NCBI GenBank assembly: GCA_949825025.1
Contig: OX463781.1
Coordinates: forward strand, 38,465,950-38,529,949
Source of the DNA: Siphlonurus alternatus
Taxonomy: Eukaryota; Arthropoda; Insecta; Ephemeroptera; Siphlonuridae
Length of the DNA: 64,000 nucleotides
Direction of reading: 5' to 3'
The first letter of the stretch is position 1, and every line of letters begins with the position of its first letter. The position numbers were made by a program, and so were the translations under genes. The notes beneath the pieces were generated by a model that was given only the letters and a program-made list of their open reading frames with translations, searched no databases and was not told the origin of the DNA. Below, in pieces: positions 47,001 through 55,278 of the stretch.

Positions 47001-49488
47001 AAATTACAAATTTTATTCACTTTTTACGTGTCTCCTATAAAGTCTTTTTTCCTCCTGGAGAAGTATTTCTCACTTTTTTTGCACTTTAAAAAAAATACTG
47101 GTCGGCTCCCCCCCCCCCCTCCCTCCTTGGCATTACTAAGGTTAGATTTCATATCAAACTGCTACCTTTATTTGCAGATGGAGCAACGGTTAGCAGAAGC
47201 CGAAGCTGCGGCCAGAGCAGCTGAGAAGCCTGGCGCCAAACGTCGTCGTAAGTTACGCGGGGTGATGTGCTCCTGCTGGTCTACCCTGGTTGACGTGATG
47301 GACCTGCGCCTGTTCCTCGACCCCGTGTTCGTCAACATCGTGGTGGGACTGGCCATCTTCAACGTCAGCAACATCAACTTCTCCATGGTGTTTCCGTTCT
47401 TCGTGCTTAGTCTTGGATTCTCGAGAGCCGACGCTGCTCTCTGCATGAGTGTAACTGCAGGAGCGGATATTGTAGCTCGTCTCCTGGTACCTTACCTTAC
47501 TGACCAGGTCAAGTCAATGGGAAGTCGCAACACGCTCCTGGTCGCCATGGTTCTTCTAGCGGGCAGCAGATCACGTGAGTGCTCTTTGCAATGATTACGT
47601 ACTGTACAATTTACAGAAGTTCCTATATACAATGTCTTGACTCGCATTACAAAACTGCTTAACGATTAATCTCAGAATATTTCCCTGCAAAGGAATCGAA
47701 TGAAATAAATTTTAAAAAAATCGAGAATGTTCTTAAACTTAATTGCTTATAGTTTGAGCAAATTAAGTCTTGCAGTTTTCTTAACAATAGCTCCATTTCC
47801 GGTTTTCGTCCATAAGGCCAATGTTAAACTTCTTCTACCTCAGTTTTCACAAAACTGATAAGACAGATTCGCTTCAAAATTTGTTTGCGACCTATTGATG
47901 GTAAGATCTAAGTCCCCTGCAAGTCTTGTGGCATTCAGGCGCTATACGATTGCGAGATATCAAGCTACTGAGATTCATCCTTAAATGGTTGAGGTTAATT
48001 TGAGAAATAGCAAAAAAAAAAAAAAAAAAAAAAATCCAAAAAGTTTCACAATATTTTTGCAATATTTGAATTCGCATCTAAAAAACTTTATATCTCATTT
48101 TTTTTTTTTATTTTAACAATATCAAAGCAAATTTAATATTATTGTAACGTCAATTTAATTTTAACATAATTAAGTAATTAGATTTATATTATCAAACTAA
48201 TGTCATCACTTTTACAACTAACAACATTTATTTTTAAGTACTTCAATTTATTTTAATTCCTCCTCTTAAAAGACTTCTTGTTTAACTTTTTCTTTTTATA
48301 CTGAGTGTCTTCAAACATAAAAGTGAATTGCATCCATATAGTTGGCGTGCCTGCCTCTTAGGATTGCGCAGTGGCATGCAATATTGTGTCGTCTGGCCTC
48401 AATAACACCCAGACATTTTCGTGTTGCAGTTTTGGCAGAGCAGACTGAAATGAACCAGCTGATCGGAGTGTCAGTGCTGTGTGGTCTCGTGCGCGGTGCC
48501 GCCATCTTGAATTTGAACCTCTCGATCGCTGAATATTGCTGCAATGAAAAGTTACCAGCAGCACTTGGAATTAATATGGTTCTTAAAGGAATCGCTATAT
48601 TAAGTTTGGGACCATTTTTAGGTAAGAATATAGAATTTAAAATAAAATTTTGAAATGTAATTAAATATTTTTTTAAATAATTAAATAATTTGTTAATTAA
48701 TTATTGGTTTTAAATTTCTTTTTTGTTTTAAGGAAGTTAATTGTTTTAAATTTTAATTATATTTATTTTAAAGTTTTGTACTATGATATAATTATTTAAT
48801 AGACGAAAAAGTAATCGATTAATGTGTAAAATATAAAATAAACTTTCAGTGTAATTACTTAAATTTGAATTGAAATTAAATATTTATAAACTCCTGCATA
48901 ACTTGTATAACTGCATAATTTGCATAACTCCTTGAGTTTAGGCAACTTGTTTAGCATGCAAATAGAGCAGGTTGCATATCAAACAGGGGCATGTCCACCA
49001 AACCTTGATGCTTAAATTACCTATTCTGAATCTGAATTACTTCTAAACACTAAGGCCTGTCTCTCACTAGATCGTAAGCGTTCACAGCGTAGGATGAAAA
49101 AAATGAAGAACTTGAACGCAAGCACACAGCTTCGTATCGTATGTGATCGTACGTTTCTCGACATTTACAACCGGTTCTAAATCATAAAAGTCATATGATG
49201 AGATGTAATATAAAGGCAGTGTGCAACCCCCCTTACAACCGTTTCTAAACTTTTATCATACGATACCATACGATACTATACGATGCAGTGTGCGACCCGC
49301 CTAACAAACACAATGTTCCAGGCTGGCTGCGAGACGCGACCGGCAGCTTTCCTCTGGCGATCCACGCGCAATCACTTTTGCTGGTGCTCACTGCCGCCTC
49401 GTGGGCCCTCGAGATGTTGATACTCTGGCGGAGAAGACGTCACTCCAAGGCAGAGCTGGCCAAGGCCGCGGAGGCAGCAGCACCCTAG
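32312..49488 (+). CDS. SLC16/monocarboxylate-transporter-like MFS protein, 8 coding exons
   Basis: The coding sequence is a join of 32312-32497, 38449-38575, 38858-39001, 44494-44657, 46306-46602, 47178-47574, 48430-48621 and 49322-49488. All introns are GT-AG, and phases 0,1,1,0,0,1,1 agree, giving 557 residues. Seen: PDGGWGW at about residues 46-52 in TM1, YFSTRRGRA at 170-178 between TM4 and TM5, a long charged central loop at about 235-350, an Asp403/Arg407 pair in the eighth helix, ALGINMVLKGI near 483 and GPFLGWLRD at 499-507. The tail is short, basic and alanine-rich. Known: these are hallmarks of SLC16 carriers, 12-helix plasma-membrane transporters of monocarboxylates or related solutes. 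Inferred: the substrate is unknown. The basic residue after TM1 used by MCT1-4 is not evident, so classical lactate/proton cotransport is not assured. Start: ATG 32312 has G at -3 and G at +4. The frame is open further upstream to the acceptor at 32249, so an N-terminal extension from another exon is possible. Confidence 0.93.
32534..32728. mobile_element. Hairpin MITE with CGTCCGGAATAATGAGCTAT ends, copy 1
   Basis: CTCGTCCGGAATAATGAGCTA at the left is mirrored by TAGCTCATTATTCCGGACGAG at the right; internal CAATAATGAGCTATCTG and TGAGCG..CTCAC blocks pair. It begins about 36 nt after the exon 1 donor. Confidence 0.8.
32730..33625. other. Intronic AT-rich DNA
   Basis: No exon seen. A (TA)n patch near 33017-33040. 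Confidence 0.45.
33628..33832. mobile_element. MITE with GGCTGTCTCACA / GTGCAACCCGCCTAA ends, copy 1
   Basis: It shares GGATCGC..AGCGTATGATAAAAA, CACACAGGTTCGTATC and the ATACGATACCATACGATGC tail with 49052-49305, and more distantly with 55279-55502. Confidence 0.7.
34246..34395. mobile_element. Hairpin MITE with GTCGTCGCCTTGGAAAATTT ends, copy 1
   Basis: CCTCTTGCAGCCTTGTTAATC at the left pairs with GATTCACAAGGCTGCAAGTGG at the right around a short loop. Related copies are at 42098-42215 and 50765-50888. Confidence 0.8.
34400..34920. other. Intronic AT-rich DNA
   Basis: Nothing recognisable. Confidence 0.45.
34925..35120. mobile_element. ETS-motif MITE, diverged copy
   Basis: TAGTCAAGTTTATATGGCATT, CCTTCCGGAAGAAGTC, a family-like middle and ACTTCCAGAAAAA. 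Confidence 0.6.
35175..35365. mobile_element. ETS-motif MITE, diverged copy
   Basis: TAGTCAAATTAATTTGAG, CTGGAAGTAGCCGGAAAT on the left; the right end is worn but ends ATTAATTTGAATA. Confidence 0.55.
35367..35588. mobile_element. ETS-motif MITE, full copy
   Basis: CAGTCAAATTTTTATTATATT, CCGGAAGTAGCCGGAAATG on the left and CATTTCCGGCTACTTCCGG on the right, ending TTTGAATGTA. It lies directly beside the preceding copy. Confidence 0.8.
35600..36660. other. Intronic DNA, mostly AT-rich
   Basis: 35640-35830 is less AT-rich (GTTGACCTTTATGCACCTTG, CATGCCAGCTGCTGTGTGC) and could be a conserved noncoding element; no exon seen. Confidence 0.35.
36667..36942. mobile_element. Palindromic MITE with GGCGCCRCAGATCAAACGGG ends
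   Basis: The left arm (AAACGGGTTTAAATCC, CCCAACTGGAATTCAATTTTT) is mirrored at the right, with a second inner palindrome around CCAAATCCAGGTT. The left arm carries an A run of about 29. Confidence 0.8.
36950..37620. other. Intronic AT-rich DNA with one GC-richer patch
   Basis: 37400-37610 has overlapping frames of 79 and 62 codons, but no splice signals compatible with the transporter phases. Confidence 0.35.
37626..37836. mobile_element. Hairpin MITE (ATAATGAGCTATCTG family), copy 2
   Basis: ACTCGTTTGCAATAATGAGC at the left, GATAGCTCATTATTCCGGAAG at the right, with an inner CAATTATGAGCTTTATTTTA mirrored. Same family as 32534-32728. Confidence 0.75.
38043..38096. repeat. (TA)n microsatellite
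   Basis: About 18 TA units and a second run after AAG. Confidence 0.95.
38449..38575 (+). CDS. Transporter exon 2
   Basis: The acceptor is TTTCAG at 38448 and the donor GTACGT at 38576. It is 127 nt, entering in phase 0 and leaving in phase 1. It encodes 42 residues starting MTTQSLVSTFGLLFG, the end of TM1, the first extracellular loop and TM2. Family members such as MCT1 carry a lysine or arginine in a FPKS/FPRS motif here; none is present. Confidence 0.92.
38604..38815. mobile_element. Palindromic MITE (CTAAACTTTTAGAT family) filling intron 2
   Basis: GACTAAACTTTTAGATACTTA and repeated AGTACAAAATT/AGTACTGAAAA motifs match the element at 42606-43290. It starts about 29 nt after the exon 2 donor. 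Confidence 0.6.
38858..39001 (+). CDS. Transporter exon 3
   Basis: The acceptor is TTTGCAG at 38857 and the donor GTAAGT at 39002. It is 144 nt, phase 1 in and phase 1 out. It encodes GLFTGPVIKRFSYRKVAIVGG and onward: the TM2-TM3 turn with the Gly-Pro and basic residues typical of MFS loop 2-3, then TM3 and the first part of TM4. The 282-nt intron before it is filled by one palindromic MITE. Confidence 0.93.
39002..40870. other. Intron 3, left part, AT-rich
   Basis: No exon. A CRE TGACGTCA lies at 39008, six bases into the intron. A T/G-rich run follows at 39040-39070. Confidence 0.5.
40875..41220 (-). mobile_element. 5S-derived SINE, minus-strand copy
   Basis: On the minus strand GTGGCGCAGTGCGCTTGACC, CTCGTCAGATCACCGAAGTC, AGCAACACCG and TTAGTAGTTGGATGGGTGACC give a head close to 5S rRNA. 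The body then follows, with CTTTGGACCATTGCACTTCC and ATGCCGGGATGG. It is antisense to the transporter. Confidence 0.75.
41245..41370. repeat. Dispersed repeat (GAGCCGAGCC family), copy 3
   Basis: GGCCGAGCCGAGCCGAATGA, CCCGAGCAGTTCCGACGAAAA and AGTTAAATGTGA match 26290-26455. Confidence 0.6.
41375..42090. other. Intron 3, middle part
   Basis: No exon. A GC-richer patch at 41505-41600 (GTGCCCCCTGGGGGGTGGGG). Confidence 0.4.
42098..42215. mobile_element. Hairpin MITE (TTGCAGCCTTGTTAATCACC family), copy 2
   Basis: Pairs CCTGGAAAATTTCCCACTTGC with a partly deleted right arm. Confidence 0.75.
42440..42580. mobile_element. Hairpin MITE (GAGCTAT family), diverged copy 3
   Basis: CTGTCTGCTGTGAGTG, CAATTATGAGCTTTAATTGCG and ATAGCAGACAGCTGATTGTTG are diverged versions of the 32.5-kb element. 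Confidence 0.5.
42606..43290. mobile_element. Palindromic MITE split by a SINE
   Basis: The arms ACTTTTAGATGCTGAATTGG..TTGTTCCAATTT (42611-42655) and the inverse at 43223-43285 pair. An inner palindrome (CCAAGTACAAATTTGGTACTG) lies at 42693-42780. The 5S-SINE sits in the right arm between GGTCAA and TGGGTGTAAG. Confidence 0.8.
42801..43213 (+). mobile_element. 5S-derived SINE, full copy with poly(A)
   Basis: The head CTCGTTAGATCACCGAAGTC, then GGTTAGTATTTGGATGGGTG, matches the 5S rRNA intermediate element and C box. The body has CACCCAGTGCAGTGATGCAC and CCCAGGCTTTGGACATCG, and the element ends GGGGTGTATCCTTG plus about 29 A. SINE3 elements are transcribed by Pol III from this internal promoter. 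Confidence 0.85.
43330..43510. repeat. Dispersed repeat, GAGATTACGTCTTATTTCCTC family
   Basis: TCGAAGAAAAAAGACGAGATT and CCTCACTTTGAGCGAGGAA recur in inverted orientation at about 58375-58500. Confidence 0.5.
43510..44490. other. Intron 3, right part
   Basis: No exon; a G10 run near 43820 beside a small GC-rich patch. Confidence 0.45.
44494..44657 (+). CDS. Transporter exon 4
   Basis: The acceptor is TCCTCAG at 44493 and the donor GTGAGA at 44658. It is 164 nt, entering phase 1 and leaving phase 0. It encodes 55 residues: the glycine-rich end of TM4, the YFSTRRGRA motif that matches the SLC16 YFxxRRxxAxG signature, and TM5 with GLALVGTGLGQ. It is strikingly GC-rich compared with the adjacent introns. 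Confidence 0.93.
44908..45328. mobile_element. Long-arm palindromic MITE, about 420 bp
   Basis: AAGGGCATTGGGTGTAGCACC at the left pairs with GGTGCTACACCCAATGCCC at the right. The arms of about 190 bp are nearly perfect up to a central AT-rich loop around 45115. They include CTGACGTATCTTCACCATG and CTCCTCGGAGTAATTTTTATG. Confidence 0.85.
45349..45644. mobile_element. MITE with CAGGCCTCAAATTACAAATTA ends
   Basis: A 20-bp inverted end pair (mirrored as TAATTTGTAATTTGAGGCCTG). The interior is GC-richer with TGACGTCACAACTCA and GTTGTGACTTACGCAAGG. The CAGG-type ends suggest a hAT-like element; no clear 8-bp duplication was seen. Confidence 0.7.
45823..46014. mobile_element. ETS-motif MITE, full copy in intron 4
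   Basis: TA, CAGTCAAACTAATTTGATAT, CCGGAAGTAGCCGGAAGTATG at the left; CACTTCCAGCTACTTCCGG and TTTAGCTG, TA at the right. Confidence 0.8.
46028..46290 (+). mobile_element. tRNA-type SINE, 5'-truncated, next to exon 5
   Basis: It matches the body of 63335-63705: GGTGCCGTCTGCCTTGATGA, TTTTCTGTGGTTTCCCATCG, TAATACTGTTGTTAAGTTTG, GCTTACACCAATAGC and AATATGCTGT..AGTAAGCTAAC. The tRNA head is lost. The tail ends about 15 nt before the exon 5 acceptor. Confidence 0.8.
46306..46602 (+). CDS. Transporter exon 5
   Basis: The acceptor is CCACAG at 46305 and the donor GTGGGT at 46603. It is 297 nt, 99 codons, phase 0 on both sides. It encodes TM6 (GAMLLIAAVSLHAIFGASLY) and the first two thirds of the large cytoplasmic loop, rich in Glu, Lys and Pro. 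The polypyrimidine tract is poor. The sequence up to about 15 nt before the acceptor is the tail of a tRNA-type SINE. Confidence 0.92.
46603..47177. other. Intron 5
   Basis: No repeat recognised apart from a C-rich tract at 47108-47125 upstream of the acceptor. Confidence 0.5.
47178..47574 (+). CDS. Transporter exon 6
   Basis: The acceptor is TTTGCAG at 47177 and the donor GTGAGT at 47575. It is 397 nt, phase 0 in and phase 1 out. It encodes an Ala/Glu-rich, probably helical loop end, a basic KRRRK stretch, then DLRLFLDPVFVNI leading into TM7, TM8 with GADIVARLL (Asp403, Arg407) and the beginning of TM9. The Asp/Arg pair four residues apart corresponds to the pair essential in mammalian MCT1. 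Confidence 0.94.
47655..47990 (+). mobile_element. MITE (GATTGACCTCAGTT family), copy 2, intron 6
   Basis: CGATTAATCTCAG at the left and CTGAGATTCATCCTTAA at the right. The CTCCATTTCCGGTTTTCGTCC interior matches 10497-10857. Confidence 0.7.
48000..48429. other. Intron 6, remainder
   Basis: An A run at 48011-48033, otherwise AT-rich; the last 100 nt are GC-richer but not open in the transporter frame. Confidence 0.4.
48430..48621 (+). CDS. Transporter exon 7
   Basis: The acceptor is GTTGCAG at 48429 and the donor GTAAGA at 48622. It is 192 nt, phase 1 on both sides. It encodes the rest of TM9, TM10 and most of TM11, including RGAAILNLNLSIAEY and ALGINMVLKGIAILSLGPF. The spacing of the ALG and GP motifs fits SLC16 proteins. 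Confidence 0.93.
49052..49305. mobile_element. MITE (GTGTGCRACCCGCCTAA family), copy 2, abutting exon 8
   Basis: AAGGCCTGTCTCTCACTAG, GCACACAGCTTCGTATCG and ATACGATACCATACGATAC lead to the terminal GTGTGCGACCCGCCTAA at about 49288-49304. Two GTGTGC-type right ends (49221 and 49288) suggest a partial internal duplication. Confidence 0.7.
49322..49488 (+). CDS. Transporter exon 8 (last coding exon)
   Basis: The acceptor is TTCCAG at 49321. It encodes GWLRDATGSFPLAIHAQ, TM12 (SLLLVLTAASWALEMLIL) and a short cytoplasmic tail with WRRRRH followed by an alanine/lysine-rich end, then TAG at 49486-49488. The exon is GC-rich, and a MITE ends about 17 nt before it. Confidence 0.93.
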
Positions 49489-49630
49489 AAGTCACGTGAC
49501 ACGAGCTGGAGGAAATCAATCGTGGCTGCAAGTGGACAAACTGCATCATCCTCTTATTTTTTATTGCATATATTTGGATAGAGGATGTCGAGTTATGTAT
49601 TGTCAATTTTTTACAGATTTTTTAACCCTC

Positions 49631-49828
49631 TAAAGGTGGATTTTAATGAGCGATTTCCAGCCTGCGACGTGATGCGAATAATGCGCACTTGCTGTAACAT
49701 CCGTTGGCAGCCATAATTGGCAATTGAAAAAAGAGAATCGTAATTAACACGATACGCGGTGAATTCGCTCGCTGCATAGGATTTTACAGCTTTTACGTCA
49801 AATCGCGCCGCATCGCTCGCTGTTTATT
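49631..49828 (+). mobile_element. TTAA-type MITE, copy in 3' UTR region
   Basis: GGTGGATTTTAATGAGCGATT, GCGCACTTGCTGTAACATCCG and GATTTTACAGCTTTTACGTC are the same core as the next copy; the right end is truncated. Confidence 0.7.
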
Positions 49829-49857
49829 TTAATTTTGATAGTGAAAATTTACCTTAA

Positions 49858-50065
49858 TGGTGGATTCACATGGCGATTTTTACCATGCGACGCGACGCGA
49901 ATAATGCGCACTTGCTGTAACATCCATTGGCGGCCATATTGGGCGATTAAAAGAAAAAGAGCATCGTAATTAACGCGATTACCGGCGAATTCGCCGCCGC
50001 ATAGAATTTCACAGCTTTTACGTCAAAATCGCGTCGCATCGCCGTTGTCGCCATCTGAATCCGCC
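49858..50065 (+). mobile_element. TTAA-type MITE, full copy
   Basis: TTAA at 49854-49857 and 50066-50069 flank ends TGGTGGATTCACATGGCGA and TCGCCATCTGAATCCGCC. The two copies here are tandem and in the same orientation. Confidence 0.8.
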
Positions 50066-50509
50066 TTAACACTCTCAAAATCGAGGGGTAATACTCTGTT
50101 ACGTCATAGTCATACAACGAATTTCCCTATGCTTGTGTATTAAATATTTACATAACTATGACGTCACAGCGTTTTGCAGGGTTCAAAAAAGGCAAATAAA
50201 ATCAAGGTCTTCTATCTAAATATACAACAACAAAAATTTCATGCAGGCTGTCCATTCTTTTGACACGGTGGACATGTAAATCACGTTATTTTTAAATACC
50301 ATGAAATTGTGGGAAATGTATGTATTATAGTTCATATTTATTTTTTATGCATGGTTAAGTAAATTTTTATGAAAGCGAAGATGTCCATGACTCATGATGA
50401 GTTCCTAGACAAGAAAAATGATGTTCACACTTTTTTCGATGTGGAACGCCATCATTTGAAAAGTTGTGAACTACAATTTTCTTGCTTGAAAACTCAACAT
50501 TAGGGACCT

Positions 50510-51390
50510 ACGTGACAGTTTTATTGCAGAATGAAAAGAAGGTACCAAATTATGTTACTCTATTTTTTTCAGATTATTCAGAGCCCAGGAACTATTTTTT
50601 TTTTAAATTAAGAGTAATAATGAGGCGTAAATAGGCGTCTCTTCTTAATATAAAAGCCATAAAAAATGACTTAGGAAGGGTTTGAGTTCAAACCTGAACT
50701 TTGAATGAATAACTATGCAGCAATACTTCCTGACTTCTAAAAAAGCTAAAAATTTAGAGTATTTTAGTCGTCGCCTTGTAAAATTTCCCTCTTGCAGCCT
50801 TGTTAATCATCATGCCTCGTAAGCTTAACACAGGGCTTGGTGATTAACAAGGCTGCAAGAGGGAAATTTTACAAAGCAATGAGTGTACATAATTTGGTGC
50901 TCTATTCATTTCTACAATAAAAATGTCATAGTTTGTTTATTCATGACAAAAATTTACATAATTTTGTTACTTTATATATGTTCGATACATTACGTGTGCT
51001 CTTGCCTGTTATACCAAACTATAGTTACCCTTATCTATTGACATATTTATTTATGAAAATGGACAAACTACATGAAAAATTTTTTATTGCAGATGTGAAT
51101 AGAGGGTATCAAATTATGCTTCTCTGTGTTTTTTAAGATTTTTTTTTTAGTCCTGGAACTAATTTTAAATTATTTTTGAAAGTTCTTTAAGTTAAGTTGG
51201 CACCAGAATTTTTAATAAAAAAGGATAGGGCTTAAACGTCTATTGATACCTCCAGGGAGCGTGGCTGAACTTTCAATAATTATTTAAAAATAATTCTGGG
51301 ACTCAAAAAAATCTGAAAAAAATCAGAATAGCATTATATGGTATTTATTTCTGCGCTAAAATTTTGTCATGCAGTTTGTCAATTGACCTT
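50510..51390. repeat. Foldback cluster of the GAATAGAGGGTACCAAATTA family
   Basis: Units TTTTTATTGCAGAATG..GGTACCAAATTATG..TTTTTTCAGATT and their inverses appear at about 50520-50600, 50894-50945, 51058-51170 and 51290-51390. The last two pair with each other around the sequence at 51180-51290. Confidence 0.6.
50765..50888. mobile_element. Hairpin MITE (TTGCAGCCTTGTTAATC family), copy 3
   Basis: GTCGTCGCCTTGTAAAATTTC and its near-perfect inverse GAAATTTTACAAAGCAATGAG close a 124-bp hairpin. Confidence 0.85.
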
Positions 51391-51399
51391 AACATATAG

Positions 51400-53560
51400 A
51401 TTTTGACTTTTAGGTGTTATTCTAAAAAAGAGTGGTGATATAACCCATTTAATCAGTGCTTTTTCAACACACATTTTTTTTTTTTTTTTTTTAAAAAGGG
51501 AAAGCATATTTTTGTACATTGGCAGCTATATCTCAGGAGATATTTTCAGGGGAGTTTTTTTTAATAATGATAAACTAATTGATAAAATGTTATATATATT
51601 TTAATATATAAACATCTAAAAAAATATATAGAATATAAATTTTTAAATATTTTTATATCAAATTGAAAATAAAATAATTGATAAGAATAAAAAATGAGAA
51701 AGCTAATTATTAAAGCCAATTAAGCATTTTTAAGATCAAACAATGTTGTATTATTTATTGTTAATTATCTTTGTAAAAAAAAAAAAAAAGTATGAAAATT
51801 GTATATTAATGTTTGTTGTTTATATTATTAAGCTTGTGATGTTTGATGCTAATTATTGCATATTGATTGTATTTTACTTTTGTGAAACACTGTGAATCTT
51901 AAATTAAATGTCTTAAATTAAATTAAATCTATAAAAGACAAAACTACATCAAAGACTGATTGTGGTAAAAAAAATAATTCACTGTACGAAATATTGATTT
52001 CAATTGTTTTGTACTAATTATTATGTTAAAAAAAAAGATATTTTTAGTTTATAATTTATATAATATTAAATCAAGTGTATGATAATTTTTGTTGAATAAT
52101 TTGTAGTGTATGATGTATTTAGACAATAAAACTTAACGTTTTGCATTTCTTATTTTAATTTTAATTTCATTATGCAATTCCTTGATTAAAACTGATAGGT
52201 TCTATACTTGAGATATTATTGTTATGAATATTTTAATTATATTAATGAAGTTTGATAAATCTGATTTTTTTTCATTATATACCAACTTGACAAGGTATTT
52301 CACTTCTTCTTTTTAAATAAAATCCTACAAAAATTAAAATATTAAAACAAGAATCAGCAATAAGATATTTATAATAGACACTTTTGAGAGGCCCATGATG
52401 CCGCTTTTTTATTTTTTATCGAAGGTAAAATTCGATAATTTGTTAAACTTATTATGAATTTTATTATGTAGTATATTCCACAATTACAAATATCTACTAA
52501 ATTCTCAGTTAGTCTAATTTCTGTAATTAGGCTTATATCTAAATTGTCACGAAAGCAATTTTAGAGCCTACCAAGCTCATACCTAGCTGTTTCCAAAGGA
52601 AAGTTCGTTGTAAGACTTCATATTGAAATAAATAGATTTTGTGAATCCCTTCCAAACCGGGATAGCCATGACCTATATTAATCTATCCCAGCATTTACCT
52701 GATTCACCAATTGTGTGTGAATCAACCCTGGAAATATCAGGATTGTATTGTTGATGAAGAATACCATGATGATACAAATTTTTAGTGTTTTGATATCAAT
52801 CAATATAGCATTGAGTTAAAATATACAATATACTTAAATTTAGGGATAATTGATTTAATCAACTCAAAATTTTATCAGCCTCAGGCAGGTTATAGATTAT
52901 TTTGAATTATAATTATAAAATGACAAAAAAAAAATTTTTTTTCTCTTAGACTTAATTTGTTCTGATTGTCCTCCATTTTATTATATAAAATCTTCCAGGA
53001 TATAAAATTGAAAAAAAAAACTCTTATTGAATTCATTTTAACAATTTATATGAATTGTTATTGTTTTATGTATGAAGATGTAAACAATATAAAAATCAAT
53101 ATAAGATATGTGGAAATTAATATTTAAAGGAAAGCAAACGTTATGTATTGTGTCACATAAAAGCTGGGGAACGTGTACTAGACGTCCTCAAGGCGTTTTC
53201 AGACTTACAGACTCCAGATTTATGTGAGAAAATACAATTCCCAGAGCTCTCTCTCACTCGTTTTGTTCTCTCAACTTCATTTTTGTAACGTGTAAAACGT
53301 TAGAGTATGTATTGCCCCTACCCTTTCTGTCATTCCCTAGATAATAGTATTGCCAAAAACTATAAAATTCAATATATCATCGACATATTTTTCAAATGTA
53401 GAAAATATTATTACAGAATAAGAATAAAAGTAAACAAATTTAACAATATTCATGATGAAATGAAAAAAAATATATATTTCATTTAATTTTGTTTACTTTT
53501 GTAATGTTCTTTTATAGTTGATGAAATCTGTGTGTATCAGCAATAGAATAAAAGAAAAAT
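51400..53560. other. AT-rich intergenic DNA
   Basis: No gene. AATAAA motifs at 51214 and 52127 could serve as distal poly(A) signals. A GC-richer patch lies at 53160-53290. Confidence 0.45.
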
Positions 53561-53564
53561 GTTG

Positions 53565-53868
53565 TATATTACGAGTGAGTAGCTAGGTCGGGGGAGGTTT
53601 TTACGAGCTAGGATCTGTAGAGTGATTTCGTCTTGGCGACGCTACAGTATAGTGGGTGGTGAGAGACGTGATGTGAATGTAAGAGAGAGAGCCAATCTGG
53701 CGAGAGATGACTTGTAAATGGAACTCCCGAGTGGCGAGCAACAAGACGCCACCGTGGTCGAGGTGGGAGAGAGAGAGGGAGGGAGAGAGTTCAGCCGGCG
53801 ACAGAGCCACAAAACTTATCTCCACGCATCTCATCTCAAGCTAATTGAGTCACAACCCTGGCGCCCGC

Positions 53869-53875
<7 letters not shown>
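53565..53875. promoter_or_regulatory. GC-richer segment with GAGAG motifs next to CT tract
   Basis: Balanced composition (GTGGCGAGCAACAAGACGCC, CCGGCGACAGAGCC), many GAGAG motifs and a following (CT)n. Open frames cross it on both strands without domain features. A regulatory role is an inference. Confidence 0.3.
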
Positions 53876-53876
<1 letters not shown>

Positions 53877-53908
<32 letters not shown>

Positions 53909-53930
53909 TTCTCTCTCTCTCTCTCTCCAT
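53877..53930. repeat. (CT)n microsatellite
   Basis: About 23 CT units with one TATCTTT interruption. Confidence 0.95.
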
Positions 53931-53934
53931 CACT

Positions 53935-55275
53935 CTTTTACATTCACTAACTTTAAACTATAAAAAATATACAGTACAAGAAAATCATAAAAACAAGTAG
54001 TCATGTGTTGTATAAAAAGTATAAAATATGTCCAGTTCTGAAGCAAGTAAATAAGCAAATTTCTACGCAAATTTATTTTATATTAGAGTTGAATTATAAA
54101 TAAGGTTTTCAGTTCAGTTTCAGTTTAAAAGGTTTTTATTGTATTAAAATTCACAGTACAATAGATACACATAGTCGAGTCAGATAAAAATATCTATACA
54201 CTCAAATCAACCTTGATTATTACATATTAGCTTAAAACTAAAATTTTAAAAAATAAAAAATGCATATATATATATATAATGCACACATAATGTTTTCATT
54301 AATATGTTTCGTTTTAAAACTTTACTTCTGCAACCCGCCGTACAAAACAGCTGAAAAAGTTGCCTATGTATACCAGTTTAGTGTACAATTTGCATCAAAA
54401 GGATTCTTTACAAAGGATAAGACGTGAATTTCGTACGTTTTTTTTTACACCCCATTGCACCACAAAATTACAAAAATTTCTTTACATGCTATGGGTGCAT
54501 TAAAAGTTTTACAAATGAGGCCTATAATACTTGAATGTGATGTTTTAAACCCTTTTAACATTAATCGAATTGGTGGCTGAACCTAGTTAAAGGTGCTGGA
54601 GGATGTACCAAGGAGATGCATACCTGGCTCAGGTTATAGCTAATGCTCTGAGGGCAGTGTGTGAAAGCCGCCATTTTGGTAAACTTGACTGTCTCTAGTC
54701 ATGCTAATGTAATGCATATATCAATGAACCCTGGATACACCCTTTTATACTTTAATGTCCTTTATTATTTTTTTTGTAGCAAAATGACTGCAGCCCACTT
54801 ACTGTCTAATCTATAATACAAGGACTGTACATTCTCCTTGACTTACACATGGGTATCGAAATTGTCAAAAAAAATTACATAATGTAATTTTAAACTAAAT
54901 GTCCAAAATCTGAAAATATACCTATATATATATATATATATATAGAAAAATAAACAATTTTCCTTGTTGCTAATTTGCACTTGAATTCTTTATAAATTCA
55001 ATCAGACAGTTCGTCAATTTAATACAGAGAATTATCAAAGTCAAGTTGAATTGACAAAATACCTAACAATTAAGAAGCTATTGGGCTAATTAATGTACAT
55101 ATATGTAGCGAAATTAAAAAAAAACGTCCCGATATTATATCATAATTGTGATAGCAAATAAGCTTATACAATTATTATGTTCATTATATATTATTAAGTT
55201 AAAATTTTTATTTAAATAATTTATTTATTTGTTTTATATCATTATTATAAGCAGGTACACTTTATACATTCTAAA
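53935..55275. other. AT-rich intergenic DNA
   Basis: No gene; (TA)n near 54269 and 54922, and a GC-richer patch near 54560-54680 without signals. Confidence 0.45.
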
Positions 55276-55278
55276 ATA

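Larger units (their letters stand above)
49489..50220 (+). other. Transporter 3' UTR region with candidate poly(A) signal
   Basis: After the stop there is no further coding potential. The first clean AATAAA is at 50195-50200; later ones occur near 51214 and 52127. The interval contains two tandem TTAA-type MITEs, so a transcript ending near 50.22 kb would carry inverted repeats in its 3' UTR. Confidence 0.4.
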
